Source of the DNA: Bradyrhizobium niftali
GTDB taxonomy: Bacteria; Pseudomonadota; Alphaproteobacteria; Rhizobiales; Xanthobacteraceae
NCBI RefSeq assembly: GCF_004571025.1
Contig: NZ_SPQT01000013.1
Coordinates: 62,001 to 126,000, forward strand
Length of the DNA: 64,000 nt
Direction: 5' to 3'
The translations under genes and the position numbers were made by a program. Below, piece by piece: positions 8,905-19,272 of this stretch. Within the stretch, counting starts at the first letter, position 1; the number at the start of each line of letters is the position of its first letter. A model generated the notes under the pieces. It had not been told where the DNA came from and made no database searches. It was given only the letters and a program-made list of their open reading frames with translations.

Positions 8905-9234
8905 TCCGACAGAGCGAACGCGAAGCAGGCGTCTAACCGTCGGCGACTACACCAACGGCCTTATCGCCGGAGGACGCTTGAACCCGCAGCTTGGCGGTCA
9001 GGCCTAAAGGCTCTGGTGCAAGTCCGTTGCTGAAGGGTCAGCACTCCTTCCATAATTCTCCAAATACGAACATAGTTCCGCCCTGCTCGGCTGCGTTAAA
9101 AATCAACACCGAGCGGCTGGCAAGAAACAATCCTCGCAGGCCCAATTACCGATGCGTTGAGTGTTCGCTCGCCGTGCGCACACGCGCGGATCGCTCTCAC
9201 GCGAATGCCATTGCATTTTGATACGGAGCATCAA
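8905..9234. other. Intergenic stretch without a supported gene
   Basis: No convincing gene was found. It must contain the promoter for the downstream coiled-coil gene, but no clear promoter boxes stand out. Positions 9015-9032 look superficially like part of a cobalamin riboswitch core, but the other conserved parts are missing. Confidence 0.5.
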
Positions 9235-10071
9235 ATGAACTCCATGCTGGACGACAGGCTCGTGGAAGGGCAGATCGCAAGCTTGGAGGAGCAACTGTCG
9301 AACCTGGCACGCGAAGCAGGAGTCAGTTCTGCGGCCGCGCCGACCAGCATCAAGCGGTTTCCCATCCTGCTGGCAACGCTTCAGGCGGATTGGCGCTATG
9401 TGGCTTTGGTCGGCTCCCTGTTGGCAGTATCCCTTGGTGTGGTTGCCTGGTGGTGGTCATTCTCCGCCGACACGGCAAAGATGCCTCCCCCAGACCCGGC
9501 ACCTCTGGCGCGCTCCGCCGCGCCGGAGTCGGTCGTGCCGACTGCCGTTGCCCTGCGTCCCGAGTCGTCGCAGCAGCTCCAAACGACGGCGCGTGATCTT
9601 GCTGCCTTGAGCCAAACGGTCGAACAGCTTAAGGCGAGGCAGGAACAATTGATCCGCGACAATGAAAATCTGGCAAGCCAACTCAAGGACAGTCGAGAGG
9701 AATCGGCGCGCAACAACGGCATCATCTTCCAGATCAGGGCCGATCAGATCCAAATGGCGCGCGAAAACCAGACGCTCACCGAGCGGCTCAACGCAAGTCA
9801 GGACCAACTCGCCCGCGTCATCGCCAACGCTTCGGAACCAAAGGCAATGCCCGAGGCGTCACCAACGACGAGCCCCGAACAGCCAAAGACGATGCCCGAA
9901 GCGTCGCCAGCGGTGAGCTCTGAAGAGCCCAAAGTGGTACCCGACATACCGCTGCCACGCCCGCGGCAGTCGGCCAATGTCGTTCAAACGCAAAGGACCG
10001 CGCGCCCCCCGGAGCGGCCGCAAGCCAAGAAGCCGCAACCGTCAATCTCATGGCCATGGTCCACGCGCTAA
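9235..10071 (+). CDS. Membrane-anchored coiled-coil protein of unknown function
   Basis: 278 residues from the ATG at 9235 (CGGAGC about 10 nt upstream); an earlier in-frame ATG at 9157 has no ribosome site. A short cytoplasmic region (EGQIASLEEQLSNLAREAG) precedes one membrane segment (YVALVGSLLAVSLGVVAWWW). After that comes a Pro/Ala linker, a heptad-like coiled coil rich in Gln, Glu and Leu (from TARDLAALSQTVEQL to RLNASQDQLARV), and a low-complexity tail with two near-identical repeats (KAMPEASPTTSPEQPK and TMPEASPAVSSEEPK) ending in a basic WPWSTR. No enzyme motif is visible. It may be a structural or envelope-tethering protein. Confidence 0.7.
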   Translation: MNSMLDDRLVEGQIASLEEQLSNLAREAGVSSAAAPTSIKRFPILLATLQADWRYVALVGSLLAVSLGVVAWWWSFSADTAKMPPPDPAPLARSAAPESVVPTAVALRPESSQQLQTTARDLAALSQTVEQLKARQEQLIRDNENLASQLKDSREESARNNGIIFQIRADQIQMARENQTLTERLNASQDQLARVIANASEPKAMPEASPTTSPEQPKTMPEASPAVSSEEPKVVPDIPLPRPRQSANVVQTQRTARPPERPQAKKPQPSISWPWSTR

Positions 10072-10158
10072 AGCGGGCATCGACGTTCCACAGAAATTGA
10101 CGCTGCGAGCGGTGGCAGCCGGCGAACTTGGGATGCGCCAACGAACGCGCTCTCCATT

Positions 10159-12165
<2,007 letters not shown>

Positions 12166-12169
<4 letters not shown>

Positions 12170-12987
12170 GTGCGCCGGCTCCGCGATTGCGGATCGAGAA
12201 TGTCGCGCAGGCCATCGCCGAGCAGGTTGAGGCCGAGCACCGTCAGGAAGATGGCAAGGCCGGGAAACACCGAGAGCCACGGCGCCGTGGTGATCTGGTC
12301 GCGGGCTTCCGACAGCATGCTGCCCCAGCTTGGAAAAGGCGGGCGGACGCCGAGGCCGAGGAACGACAACGCGGCTTCGGACAAGACCGCGCTGCCCATG
12401 CCAAGCGTGCCGATGACGACGATGGGTCCGAGCATATTCGGCAAGAGCTGCGTGATCATGATGCGCACATCGCCGTAGCCGAGCACGGTTGCAGCCTGCA
12501 CGTAGCCCTGGCTCCTCAGCGACAGCGCCGAGGCCCGTGCGAGGCGGCAGGTGAAGGACCAGTTGGTCAGCCCGAGTGCGATGAGCAGGCTGGTCAGGCC
12601 GGGGCCGAGCACCGCCATGATGGCGAGCGCGAAGATCAGCGAGGGGATCGCGAGCATCAGATTGGTCAGGCCATTGACGACATCGTCCCACCAGCCGCCA
12701 AAATAGCCGGCGCTCAGGCCCAGCGCCACGCCGATGACGCTGTTGATGAGCTGGGAGACGATGCCGACGGTCAGCGAGACGCGTGCGCCGTACAGGACGC
12801 GGGAATAGATGTCGCGGCCCTGCCCGTCGGTGCCGAACCACCAGGTCCAGCTCGGGGGCTCCTCCGCATTCATCAGGTTGGCGTCCATGACGGGGTCGGT
12901 GTGCGCCAGCCAGGGCGCGAGCAGGCCGACGACGATCGCAAGCGCGAACAACGATCCGCCGATGACGAGATTGGCGCGGAGCTTCAT
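12166..12987 (-). CDS. dppC: Peptide ABC transporter permease (DppC type)
   Basis: 273 residues from the ATG at 12985-12987, in an ATGA overlap with the preceding permease. The N-terminal membrane segment (LVIGGSLFALAIVVGLLAPW) is followed by the WFGTDGQGRDIYSRV region seen in DppC proteins and by the ABC-permease coupling loop (AATVLGYGDVRIMITQLLPN). About six membrane helices are present. It pairs with DppB to form the channel. Confidence 0.92.
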
Positions 12988-13913
12988 GCGTATCTGATCC
13001 TGGGATCGATCACGCCGTAGAGCACGTCGATCAGCAGATTGATCGCGAGAAAGAACAGCACCACCACGAGAATGGAGCCCTGGACGGCGGGAATGTCGCG
13101 CTGCAGGACGCTGTCGACGAGCAGCGAGCCGATGCCCGGCCAGGAGAACAGTTTCTCGACGACGACCGCCTGCCCCATCAGCGCGCCGAACTGCAGGCCC
13201 ATTGTCGTGAGAATCAGGACGAGCGCGTTGCGCATCACGTGCCACTTCACGACCCTGGTCTCGCTCATGCCCTTCGAGCGGGCCGTGCGGACAAAATCAG
13301 CGGTCATGATCTCGAGCACCGCGGCGCGCGTCGTCCGCGCCAGCAGCGCCATCGGCGAGACGCCGAGCGTCACGGCCGGCAGGATCAGATATTTGAGGCC
13401 GCCGTCGCCATAGCCGAAACTCGGCAGCCAGCCGAGTTTCAGCGCGAACAGGTACATCAGCAGCAGTCCGAGCCAGAACTTGGCCATCGAAAGTCCCGAC
13501 ACCGCCACCACCATCGCTGCGCTGTCGACGATACCACCCGGCCGCAGGGCCGCGACGAAGCCCAGCGGCACGCCGACCACGACCGCAAATGCCATGGACG
13601 CGAAGATCAGTTGCAGCGTCGGCCCCATCCGCTTGGCGATCATGGTCGTGACCGGCTCGCGCGTCCGGAACGACGTCCCGAAATCACCTGTGGCGAGCTT
13701 CGCGACATAGGCGCCGAACCGCATGTAAACGGGCTCGTCGAGTCCGAGCTGCTTTTTCATGCGCGCCTCGACCTGCGGGTCGCTGTCATCGCTCATGGTC
13801 GAGATGATGCTGCCCGGAACGACGCTGAACAGCACGAAGACCAGCATCACGACGGCCAGTACGGTCGGAACGGTTTGCAGGAGTCGACGGATCAGGAAGG
13901 AGAGCATCGGCAC
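12984..13913 (-). CDS. dppB: Peptide ABC transporter permease (DppB type)
   Basis: 309 residues with about six membrane segments. It has the DppB N-terminal region (FLIRRLLQTVPTVLAVVMLV), a GDFGTSFRTREPV segment, and the coupling loop RTARSKGMSETRVVKWHVMRN cut here to RTARSKGMSETRVV. It starts 54 nt after the binding-protein gene and overlaps dppC by 4 nt, so translation of the operon is probably coupled. Confidence 0.93.
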   Translation of the reverse strand: MPMLSFLIRRLLQTVPTVLAVVMLVFVLFSVVPGSIISTMSDDSDPQVEARMKKQLGLDEPVYMRFGAYVAKLATGDFGTSFRTREPVTTMIAKRMGPTLQLIFASMAFAVVVGVPLGFVAALRPGGIVDSAAMVVAVSGLSMAKFWLGLLLMYLFALKLGWLPSFGYGDGGLKYLILPAVTLGVSPMALLARTTRAAVLEIMTADFVRTARSKGMSETRVVKWHVMRNALVLILTTMGLQFGALMGQAVVVEKLFSWPGIGSLLVDSVLQRDIPAVQGSILVVVLFFLAINLLIDVLYGVIDPRIRYA

Positions 13914-13967
13914 TTTTCCTCTCTCCCTCCATCTGACGTCACGATGGAGGGAGCGCGATAGCGCATG

Positions 13968-15557
13968 TCACTTCGCGGGCGAGGTCTCGTCGACCCAGAG
14001 GTCCTCGACGTTCTGATGGGTCAGCTCCGTCGCGTTCAACTGAATTCCCTTGAGCCAAGGCTGCACGGCCATGACCGCCTTGTTGTAGTTGAAGAACCAG
14101 ACCGGCGCCTCTTCATAGAGCAGCGCATTGGCCTTTTGCAGCAGCTGGCCGCGCTTTGCGGCGTCGTCGGTCTGCCCGGCCTCGTCGATCAACTTGTCGA
14201 AGTCTGCGTTCTTGAAGTTCATGTAGTTGCAGGCCGATTGCGGCGTCGACGAGTGGAAGCATTTGAGGGCGGCCTGCGGATCCGGGCCGGACTGCTGGGA
14301 GTAGACAAACGCCTGGTAGTCGCCGCTGCGGACCACCTCCGCCAGAATCGCGGTCTCGACCTGCTTGACCTTCGCCTTGATGCCCACCTTGTCCAGCATC
14401 GGGATGACGGCCGTGACGATCGGCAGGCCCCAGCTCTCGTTCTGGCTGGTGGTCCATTCGAACTCGAAGCCTGAGGGATAGCCTGCGTCGGCGAGCAGTT
14501 GCTTGGCCTTGGCGGGATCGTAGGCGTAGGGCTTCATGGTCTTGTCGTAGAGCGGCGAGGTCAGCGGCAGCCAGCTGGTGGCGCGATAGGCCTTGTTCTT
14601 GACCAGCTTGTTGATGATCAGGTCGGTGTCGATCGCATAGTTGATCGCCTGCCGGACGCGCTTGTCGGTGAACGGCTTGAATGCGGGATTCATCCCCATG
14701 TAGCGCGTGAAGACCTCGGCGACCTCGACGATGGTGCCCTTGAGATCCGCGTCGGATTGATATGCGACATACTGCGCAGGTCCCAGCACCGAAGTGTCGA
14801 TCTCCTTGTTGCGGAAGGCGACATCGCGGGCCGCGGCCTCGCCCATGACCGATACGATGACCTTGTCGGCGTAGGGCTTGCCGGGCTTGTAGAACCGGTC
14901 CCACCGTTCGAGCACAATGCGCGATCCCGGCACGTGCTCGACGAACTTGAACGGTCCAAGACCGATCGGTTTCTGGATAAAGCCCTCCTTGGCGGCCTCG
15001 TCGGCGGGATAGATCGAGGTCAGCGCGGTGAAGAGGTAGAAGCCCGGATCGACCTTCTCGGTCAGCTTCATTTCGAGGGTGAAGTCGTCGATCTTCTTCA
15101 GGCCGGAAATTTCCTTGGCCTGGCCCTTCTCGACCGCGGCGGCGCCCTCGATCACGCGGACATAGCGCGCGCCCGGGTAGGCCTTGGCGCCGTCCATGAT
15201 GCGGTTGTAGGACCAGATGACGTCGTCGGCGGTCATCTTGCGGCCATTGTGGAAATAGGCGTCGTCGCGAAGCTTGAAGGTGTAAACGAGACCGCCGCCC
15301 GAGACGACGACCTCCTTGGCAAGCTCCGGAACCGGCTTTCCTTCCGCGGAATCCCAGATGTAGAGCGAGCGATGCAGCGCCTTGGCGTAGATCTCGTCCT
15401 GGGCGCGCTGGGTGGTGTGAATGTCCAGGCTGGTGAAACTCGAGCCATAAGGCGCGGTCATGCGGATGGTTCCACCCTTGCGCGGTGTCTGAGCCTCTGC
15501 TGATCCGGCGAGCGCCAGTCCCAAGCCCGCGACGATCGCAATCATCCTGAACATCAT
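13968..15557 (-). CDS. Peptide ABC transporter substrate-binding protein (SBP family 5)
   Basis: 529 residues with a signal peptide (MFRMIAIVAGLGLALAG, cleavage near SAEAQ) and the type II binding-protein architecture of the DppA/OppA family. It includes LRDDAYFHNGRKMTADDVIWS near residue 95, of which DAYFHNGRKMTADDV is the family signature, and RVRQAINYAIDTDLI in the middle. It is the first gene of the operon and determines substrate choice. The ATG one codon later (MFRM) is equally possible. Confidence 0.93.
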   Translation of the reverse strand: MMFRMIAIVAGLGLALAGSAEAQTPRKGGTIRMTAPYGSSFTSLDIHTTQRAQDEIYAKALHRSLYIWDSAEGKPVPELAKEVVVSGGGLVYTFKLRDDAYFHNGRKMTADDVIWSYNRIMDGAKAYPGARYVRVIEGAAAVEKGQAKEISGLKKIDDFTLEMKLTEKVDPGFYLFTALTSIYPADEAAKEGFIQKPIGLGPFKFVEHVPGSRIVLERWDRFYKPGKPYADKVIVSVMGEAAARDVAFRNKEIDTSVLGPAQYVAYQSDADLKGTIVEVAEVFTRYMGMNPAFKPFTDKRVRQAINYAIDTDLIINKLVKNKAYRATSWLPLTSPLYDKTMKPYAYDPAKAKQLLADAGYPSGFEFEWTTSQNESWGLPIVTAVIPMLDKVGIKAKVKQVETAILAEVVRSGDYQAFVYSQQSGPDPQAALKCFHSSTPQSACNYMNFKNADFDKLIDEAGQTDDAAKRGQLLQKANALLYEEAPVWFFNYNKAVMAVQPWLKGIQLNATELTHQNVEDLWVDETSPAK

Positions 15558-15856
15558 GGTCCCTCCGACAATGCAGGCGTATTCCAGTCAGCGAGTTGAC
15601 CATCCGCAGCACGTCGAGCGCAAGCTCCTCTTTTCGTCTTGGATGCCGCAGTTCCTTGCAACGCATCCTCCAAGACGCCCGCCCCGGGGGCAAAGCCCTC
15701 AGGATGAGGCCGTGCTCTGCGGCGAGACCTTCAATCCATCGAGAATCGGAAGCGGAAACAACGATCTACGAACGGTGAACGCCTTGCGCGATCGATGCGA
15801 CCAAGCTCAGGACAAGGGCCTTGGCCCGAAGATCTCGTCGCGATGGGAATCCGGAC
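15558..15856. other. Promoter region shared by divergent genes
   Basis: About 300 nt between the divergent peptide-binding-protein gene (minus) and an exported protein (plus). It must contain both promoters, but I could not assign boxes with confidence, and no repeat or RNA was seen. Confidence 0.4.
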
Positions 15857-16732
15857 ATGAAAAGCCGAACGCTAGGTGCTTTGCTTATCGGCGGACTGGT
15901 CGCCGCGACGGCCGTGCTGGCAAGCCCGGTCGCGGCCAGCCTCGGCCGGTACAGCGAGGCGGACAGCATCCGGTTCGGCTGGAGTCGCACCACCGGCGTG
16001 AACGACTATCTTGACGAAACGGGGTGGGCGGTCCGGGGCCATGACACTCCGGATAATTTCGTCGAACGACTGCTCAGCATCCCCGTCGGAGCGGTCGCAC
16101 GGGGCGCAGGTGCGGGTTTCGAAGCCAGGGTTTCCCAAGGTACCGGTCTGCCACTGCCAGAGAGCTGGAGCATCGCCACGGCGAAGAATTCGCCGTACAT
16201 CACGTCGGTCTACGCCGAGACCCCGCGCGATCTCGCGGCGGTGCTCGGCTTCTATCGCGCCGAGCTCGGCAAGCGTGGCTGGATCGAGACGGTGGTCGAA
16301 CCAGACCGGGCCGTGATCACCTTCACGACGGTCCGTGGACCGGTCCTGCTCCGGCTTTCCCGTCAGAACGACAGGACAATCGCCGAACTTTCGCTGCGCA
16401 AGCCGGGTGTCGCGAATGCCGGCCTCCTGCCGAGGCCGAGGCAGGCAAAGCTGATGCTCGGCAACAAGTCGGACGAGGGGGCGGTCATCACCGTCGCCGA
16501 CCAGACCATCAAGCTGCCGGCGCACGCCGGCGAGAAACTGGCGCACTCCGACTCCGCCGCATCCGAAATACCGGACAGCCAAAAAATCGATCTGCCACCC
16601 GGCAAGTACAAGGTCACCCTCAAGGTCGAGGGTGGCACGGTCGATATCCGGGAGTTCGAGGTCGCGGCCAACGAGACCTGGGGTCTGCTGGCCGGTACAG
16701 ACGGCGTCCTGCTGCCGATGCGGCTCTATTGA
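15857..16732 (+). CDS. Exported protein of unknown function
   Basis: 291 residues from the ATG at 15857, chosen because the signal peptide (MKSRTLGALLIGGLVAATAV, cleavage near PVAAS) begins there; an in-frame start 36 nt upstream would bury it. The middle holds a VYAETPRDLAAVLGFYRAEL-type segment followed by RGWIETVVE, as in small domains comparing residue pairs in periplasmic proteins. The C-terminal third has a beta-rich segment (IDLPPGKYKVTLKVEGG, then EFEVAANETWGLL) like a PEGA or carboxypeptidase-regulatory-like fold. No catalytic motif was seen. Confidence 0.65.
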   Translation: MKSRTLGALLIGGLVAATAVLASPVAASLGRYSEADSIRFGWSRTTGVNDYLDETGWAVRGHDTPDNFVERLLSIPVGAVARGAGAGFEARVSQGTGLPLPESWSIATAKNSPYITSVYAETPRDLAAVLGFYRAELGKRGWIETVVEPDRAVITFTTVRGPVLLRLSRQNDRTIAELSLRKPGVANAGLLPRPRQAKLMLGNKSDEGAVITVADQTIKLPAHAGEKLAHSDSAASEIPDSQKIDLPPGKYKVTLKVEGGTVDIREFEVAANETWGLLAGTDGVLLPMRLY

Positions 16733-16745
16733 AGCGCATCGGCCT

Positions 16746-18038
16746 CTAGCCGTTCACAAACTCCGGCATCCAGTCCCGCAGCTTTCGCGCGGCGCCGGTG
16801 ACGTCGGCGATCGCAGGGAATGCCCCCGTCTCCACCATCATCGCCCGCGCCAGCCGCACGGCGCGCGCCTCGCTGATCGCCCGCCTCCGCGGATCCTCGA
16901 TCAGCTCGAAATCGATGTTGTGGGCGAGGCCGAAGATGCGGCGGATGGTTTTGGCCGCGGCGAAGCCGACCGCATCGGCGAACAGGCGCTGCATGTAGGC
17001 CTGCCGCTCGGCCTCCAGCCGCGCCGCGCCCGTCTCGCCGGCGAAGAGCGAGGCCGGATAGGCGTCACCGGCGGCTCCGGCGCGCCAGAGATCGAGGAAT
17101 TTGCGGGCGAACTCGTTCCAGACCTGCTCGACCGTCTCCAGCACCCAGCCCTCGAACGCAGCCCGTTCGCCCGGCGCGCGCTCGTGACCGGCGGAGGCGA
17201 AATAGGCCATCAGCAGATTGGCCAGCACGGCGCCGACGTCGAACCCCATCGGGCCGTAGAATGCGAATTCCGGGTCGATCACCCGCGTCTGGCTGTCGGT
17301 GACCATGATCGAGCCGGTGTGGAGATCGCCGTGGAGCAGTGCCTCGGGACTTGCCATGAACTTCAGCTTCAGCCGGGAGATGGCGACGTGCAGGTCCATG
17401 TCGTCGCGCAACGACGCTGCCAGGCCGTCGAGGTAAGGCGCGGTCCAGCGGTTCTGCTCGGCGATGCGGTAGGGATCGGTGAAGATCAGATCCTCGGTGA
17501 TCTTGCACAGCGCATGGTTGCCGGCGAAGGCGGCGATGCCCTCCTTCTTCTCGGCCGCGGAGAGCGCGAGGTCGGACGTGAAGAACAGCGTCCGCGCCAT
17601 GAAGGCGGTGATGTCGCCCGCAAAGCGCGGATATTGCGCTGCCGCGACCAGCCCCTTGCGCATGATGATGTGGGGCTCGAGCAGCTCCATCACCGTCAGC
17701 GCCAGTGTCTCGTTGTGGTGCAGCAGCGCCGGCACGAGGCCGGGCGCGAGGTCAGCCTGCTTTGACAAGGCGAGATATTCGTAATGAGCCCGCGACAGCG
17801 GCAGCGGCCAGCTCTTGCCGACGAGGCGGACATAGGGCAGCGCCTGCTTCACGGCGACGCCGCCGCGATCGCCCTTGACGATGAAAACGAGATTGAGATT
17901 GCCGTCACCGACCTCGGTGATCGACCAGGACACCGGCTCAGCGCCGAGCAGCGCCACGAGATCCGGGAGACCCGCGAGATAATCCCGCAAGGCCGCCTCA
18001 TGCAGAATCCGGTAGTCCCCTGCCCGATCCCCGGTCAT
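16746..18038 (-). CDS. mtnK: S-methyl-5-thioribose kinase
   Basis: 430 residues, the normal length for MtnK. It is an aminoglycoside-phosphotransferase-like kinase: the nucleotide loop VGDGNLNLVFIV with VAVKQALPYVR, the catalytic loop LLHGDLHTGSIMV, and the metal-binding VIDPEFAFYGPMGFDVG motif typical of MtnK. It phosphorylates methylthioribose to methylthioribose-1-phosphate in the methionine salvage pathway. The usual partner mtnA is not adjacent here, so the next step must be encoded elsewhere. Confidence 0.92.
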   Translation of the reverse strand: MTGDRAGDYRILHEAALRDYLAGLPDLVALLGAEPVSWSITEVGDGNLNLVFIVKGDRGGVAVKQALPYVRLVGKSWPLPLSRAHYEYLALSKQADLAPGLVPALLHHNETLALTVMELLEPHIIMRKGLVAAAQYPRFAGDITAFMARTLFFTSDLALSAAEKKEGIAAFAGNHALCKITEDLIFTDPYRIAEQNRWTAPYLDGLAASLRDDMDLHVAISRLKLKFMASPEALLHGDLHTGSIMVTDSQTRVIDPEFAFYGPMGFDVGAVLANLLMAYFASAGHERAPGERAAFEGWVLETVEQVWNEFARKFLDLWRAGAAGDAYPASLFAGETGAARLEAERQAYMQRLFADAVGFAAAKTIRRIFGLAHNIDFELIEDPRRRAISEARAVRLARAMMVETGAFPAIADVTGAARKLRDWMPEFVNG

Positions 18039-18073
18039 GACGATCCCATCCCATGCTTGGCACGGCCGGATCG

Positions 18074-18421
18074 TTACTCCCGCTCCAGGAAGCTCGAGCC
18101 GATCCCGGCCTTTCTTTTGATGGGATCGTAATCACAATAGACGCCGTCCGCCAACAGCGTGTAGCTGGCGCTGACGTTGTATTTGTCCAGCTTGACCGAG
18201 TTCAACCCGATCACCGAGGTGCTCTTGCCGCCGTTCCACTTGAACGGCGTCGAGCTCTTGGCCTGCTCGCAGGCCATCACGGCTTCGTTGAAGACGTAGC
18301 CCTCGACGAACGCCTTCAGCGTCCGCACCTGCACGGCCATCTTCCACTCGAAATAGCCGATGGCGCCCAGGCCGGCGACGATCAGCACCAGAAGCGCGAC
18401 GACGATCCTCTGAAAAGTCAT
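18074..18421 (-). CDS. Small membrane-anchored protein of unknown function
   Basis: 115 residues from the ATG at 18419-18421, which has GGGGGAA about 6 nt upstream. An upstream in-frame ATG at 18499 would run through an intergenic palindrome and is rejected. One N-terminal membrane segment (IVVALLVLIVAGLGAIGYF) is followed by a globular part of about 90 residues with VFNEAVMACEQAKSST and GVYCDYDPIKRKAG; the two Cys may form a disulfide outside the membrane. No known domain was recognised. Confidence 0.65.
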   Translation of the reverse strand: MTFQRIVVALLVLIVAGLGAIGYFEWKMAVQVRTLKAFVEGYVFNEAVMACEQAKSSTPFKWNGGKSTSVIGLNSVKLDKYNVSASYTLLADGVYCDYDPIKRKAGIGSSFLERE

Positions 18422-18467
18422 TCGTTCCCCCAAAACAATATCGTCAGCAAAAAAAGTCCTTTTGTTT

Positions 18468-18516
18468 GAGCATGATCTGCTCGGAAAACCGCTGCACACT
18501 TTTCCGGATCATGCTC
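18468..18516. repeat. Intergenic palindrome, Bradyrhizobium-type (copy 1)
   Basis: GAGCATGATC at the left end pairs with GATCATGCTC at the right end, with GGAAAACCGC and CTTTTCCG in between. A second copy of the same design lies at 19221-19269. Such palindromes occur many times in Bradyrhizobium genomes between genes; that is from general knowledge, not checked here. Confidence 0.7.
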
Positions 18517-18791
18517 TAGAACGGCATGCCCATCAATTTCGACAGGCGTTCGATCGAAAGGTAACCGGCGTGGTAGGCGGCAAGGCCCGCGCCGTAGATG
18601 ATCGCCGAGATGATCGTGGTCCAGATCAGCTTCCGTCCCATCCGCGTCCGGATCGGCGCACCGGGATCGGTCCCGGGCGCGCCCACGCCGTCCTCGTGCT
18701 GGCTGCGCACGCCGAACGGCAGCGTCAGGAACAGCGCGATCCACCAGATGACGAAGTAGATCGCGATCGCGGTCGATATCTGGATGGCCAT
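18516..18791 (-). CDS. DUF1467 family small membrane protein
   Basis: 91 residues with two membrane segments (AIAIYFVIWWIALFLTLPFG, about residues 8-27, and LIWTTIISAIIYGAGLAAYH, about 54-73) and the FGVRSQHEDG motif that typifies DUF1467 in alphaproteobacteria. It begins 9 nt after mce and shares its transcript. The mce-DUF1467 pairing is widespread in this class; function is unknown. Confidence 0.88.
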   Translation of the reverse strand: MAIQISTAIAIYFVIWWIALFLTLPFGVRSQHEDGVGAPGTDPGAPIRTRMGRKLIWTTIISAIIYGAGLAAYHAGYLSIERLSKLMGMPF

Positions 18792-18800
18792 GGGGCGGCC

Positions 18801-19205
18801 TTACGCCTGCTCGATTTCGACCAGCGCGCCGGAAAAGTCCTTCGGGTGCAGGAACAGCACCGGCTTGCCGTGGGCACCGATCTTCGGCACGCCGTCGCCG
18901 AGCACCCGCGCGCCCTCCTTCACCAGGGTGTCGCGCGAGGCGATGATGTCCACGACCTCGTAGCAGACGTGGTGGATGCCACCATCGGCGTTGCGTTCGA
19001 GGAACTTTGCAATCGGGGAAGTTTCACCGAGCGGCTCGATGAACTCGATCTTGGTGTTGGGGAGCGTCGCGAACACCGTGGTGACGCCATGCTCGGGCAG
19101 CGGCACGGCCTCCGAGATCTGCGCCCCGAACGCGGCGCCATAGATTTTTGCAGCCTTGACGGCATCCTTGGTCGCGATCGCGACATGGTTGAGCCGACCC
19201 AGCAT
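18801..19205 (-). CDS. mce: Methylmalonyl-CoA epimerase
   Basis: 134 residues, a vicinal-oxygen-chelate fold of two babbab units. The metal-ligand positions are visible: His in LNHVAIA (residue 7), His in GIHHVCYEV, and Glu in LVEIEQA at the C-terminus. It interconverts the (R) and (S) forms of methylmalonyl-CoA, feeding propionyl-CoA into succinyl-CoA. It lies 67 nt downstream of rnj, with a palindromic repeat in the gap, and is followed closely by the DUF1467 gene. Confidence 0.93.
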   Translation of the reverse strand: MLGRLNHVAIATKDAVKAAKIYGAAFGAQISEAVPLPEHGVTTVFATLPNTKIEFIEPLGETSPIAKFLERNADGGIHHVCYEVVDIIASRDTLVKEGARVLGDGVPKIGAHGKPVLFLHPKDFSGALVEIEQA

Positions 19206-19220
19206 GGTTCTTCTCCCTTA

Positions 19221-19269
19221 GGGCATGATCCGGAAAAGCGCGAAGCGGTTTTCCGAAAAGATCATGCCC
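19221..19269. repeat. Intergenic palindrome, Bradyrhizobium-type (copy 2)
   Basis: GGGCATGATC pairs with GATCATGCCC; the interior reads CGGAAAAGCG and GCGGTTTTCCG. It has the same family layout as the palindrome at 18468-18516. It sits in the gap between rnj and mce and could form a hairpin in their mRNA. Confidence 0.72.
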
Positions 19270-19272
19270 AAA

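Noticed and set aside
9015..9032. Sequence resembling part of a cobalamin riboswitch core (GGTGCAAGTCC...GCTG)
   Set aside because: The B12 box and the other conserved helices are missing, and the downstream gene is not a cobalamin gene.
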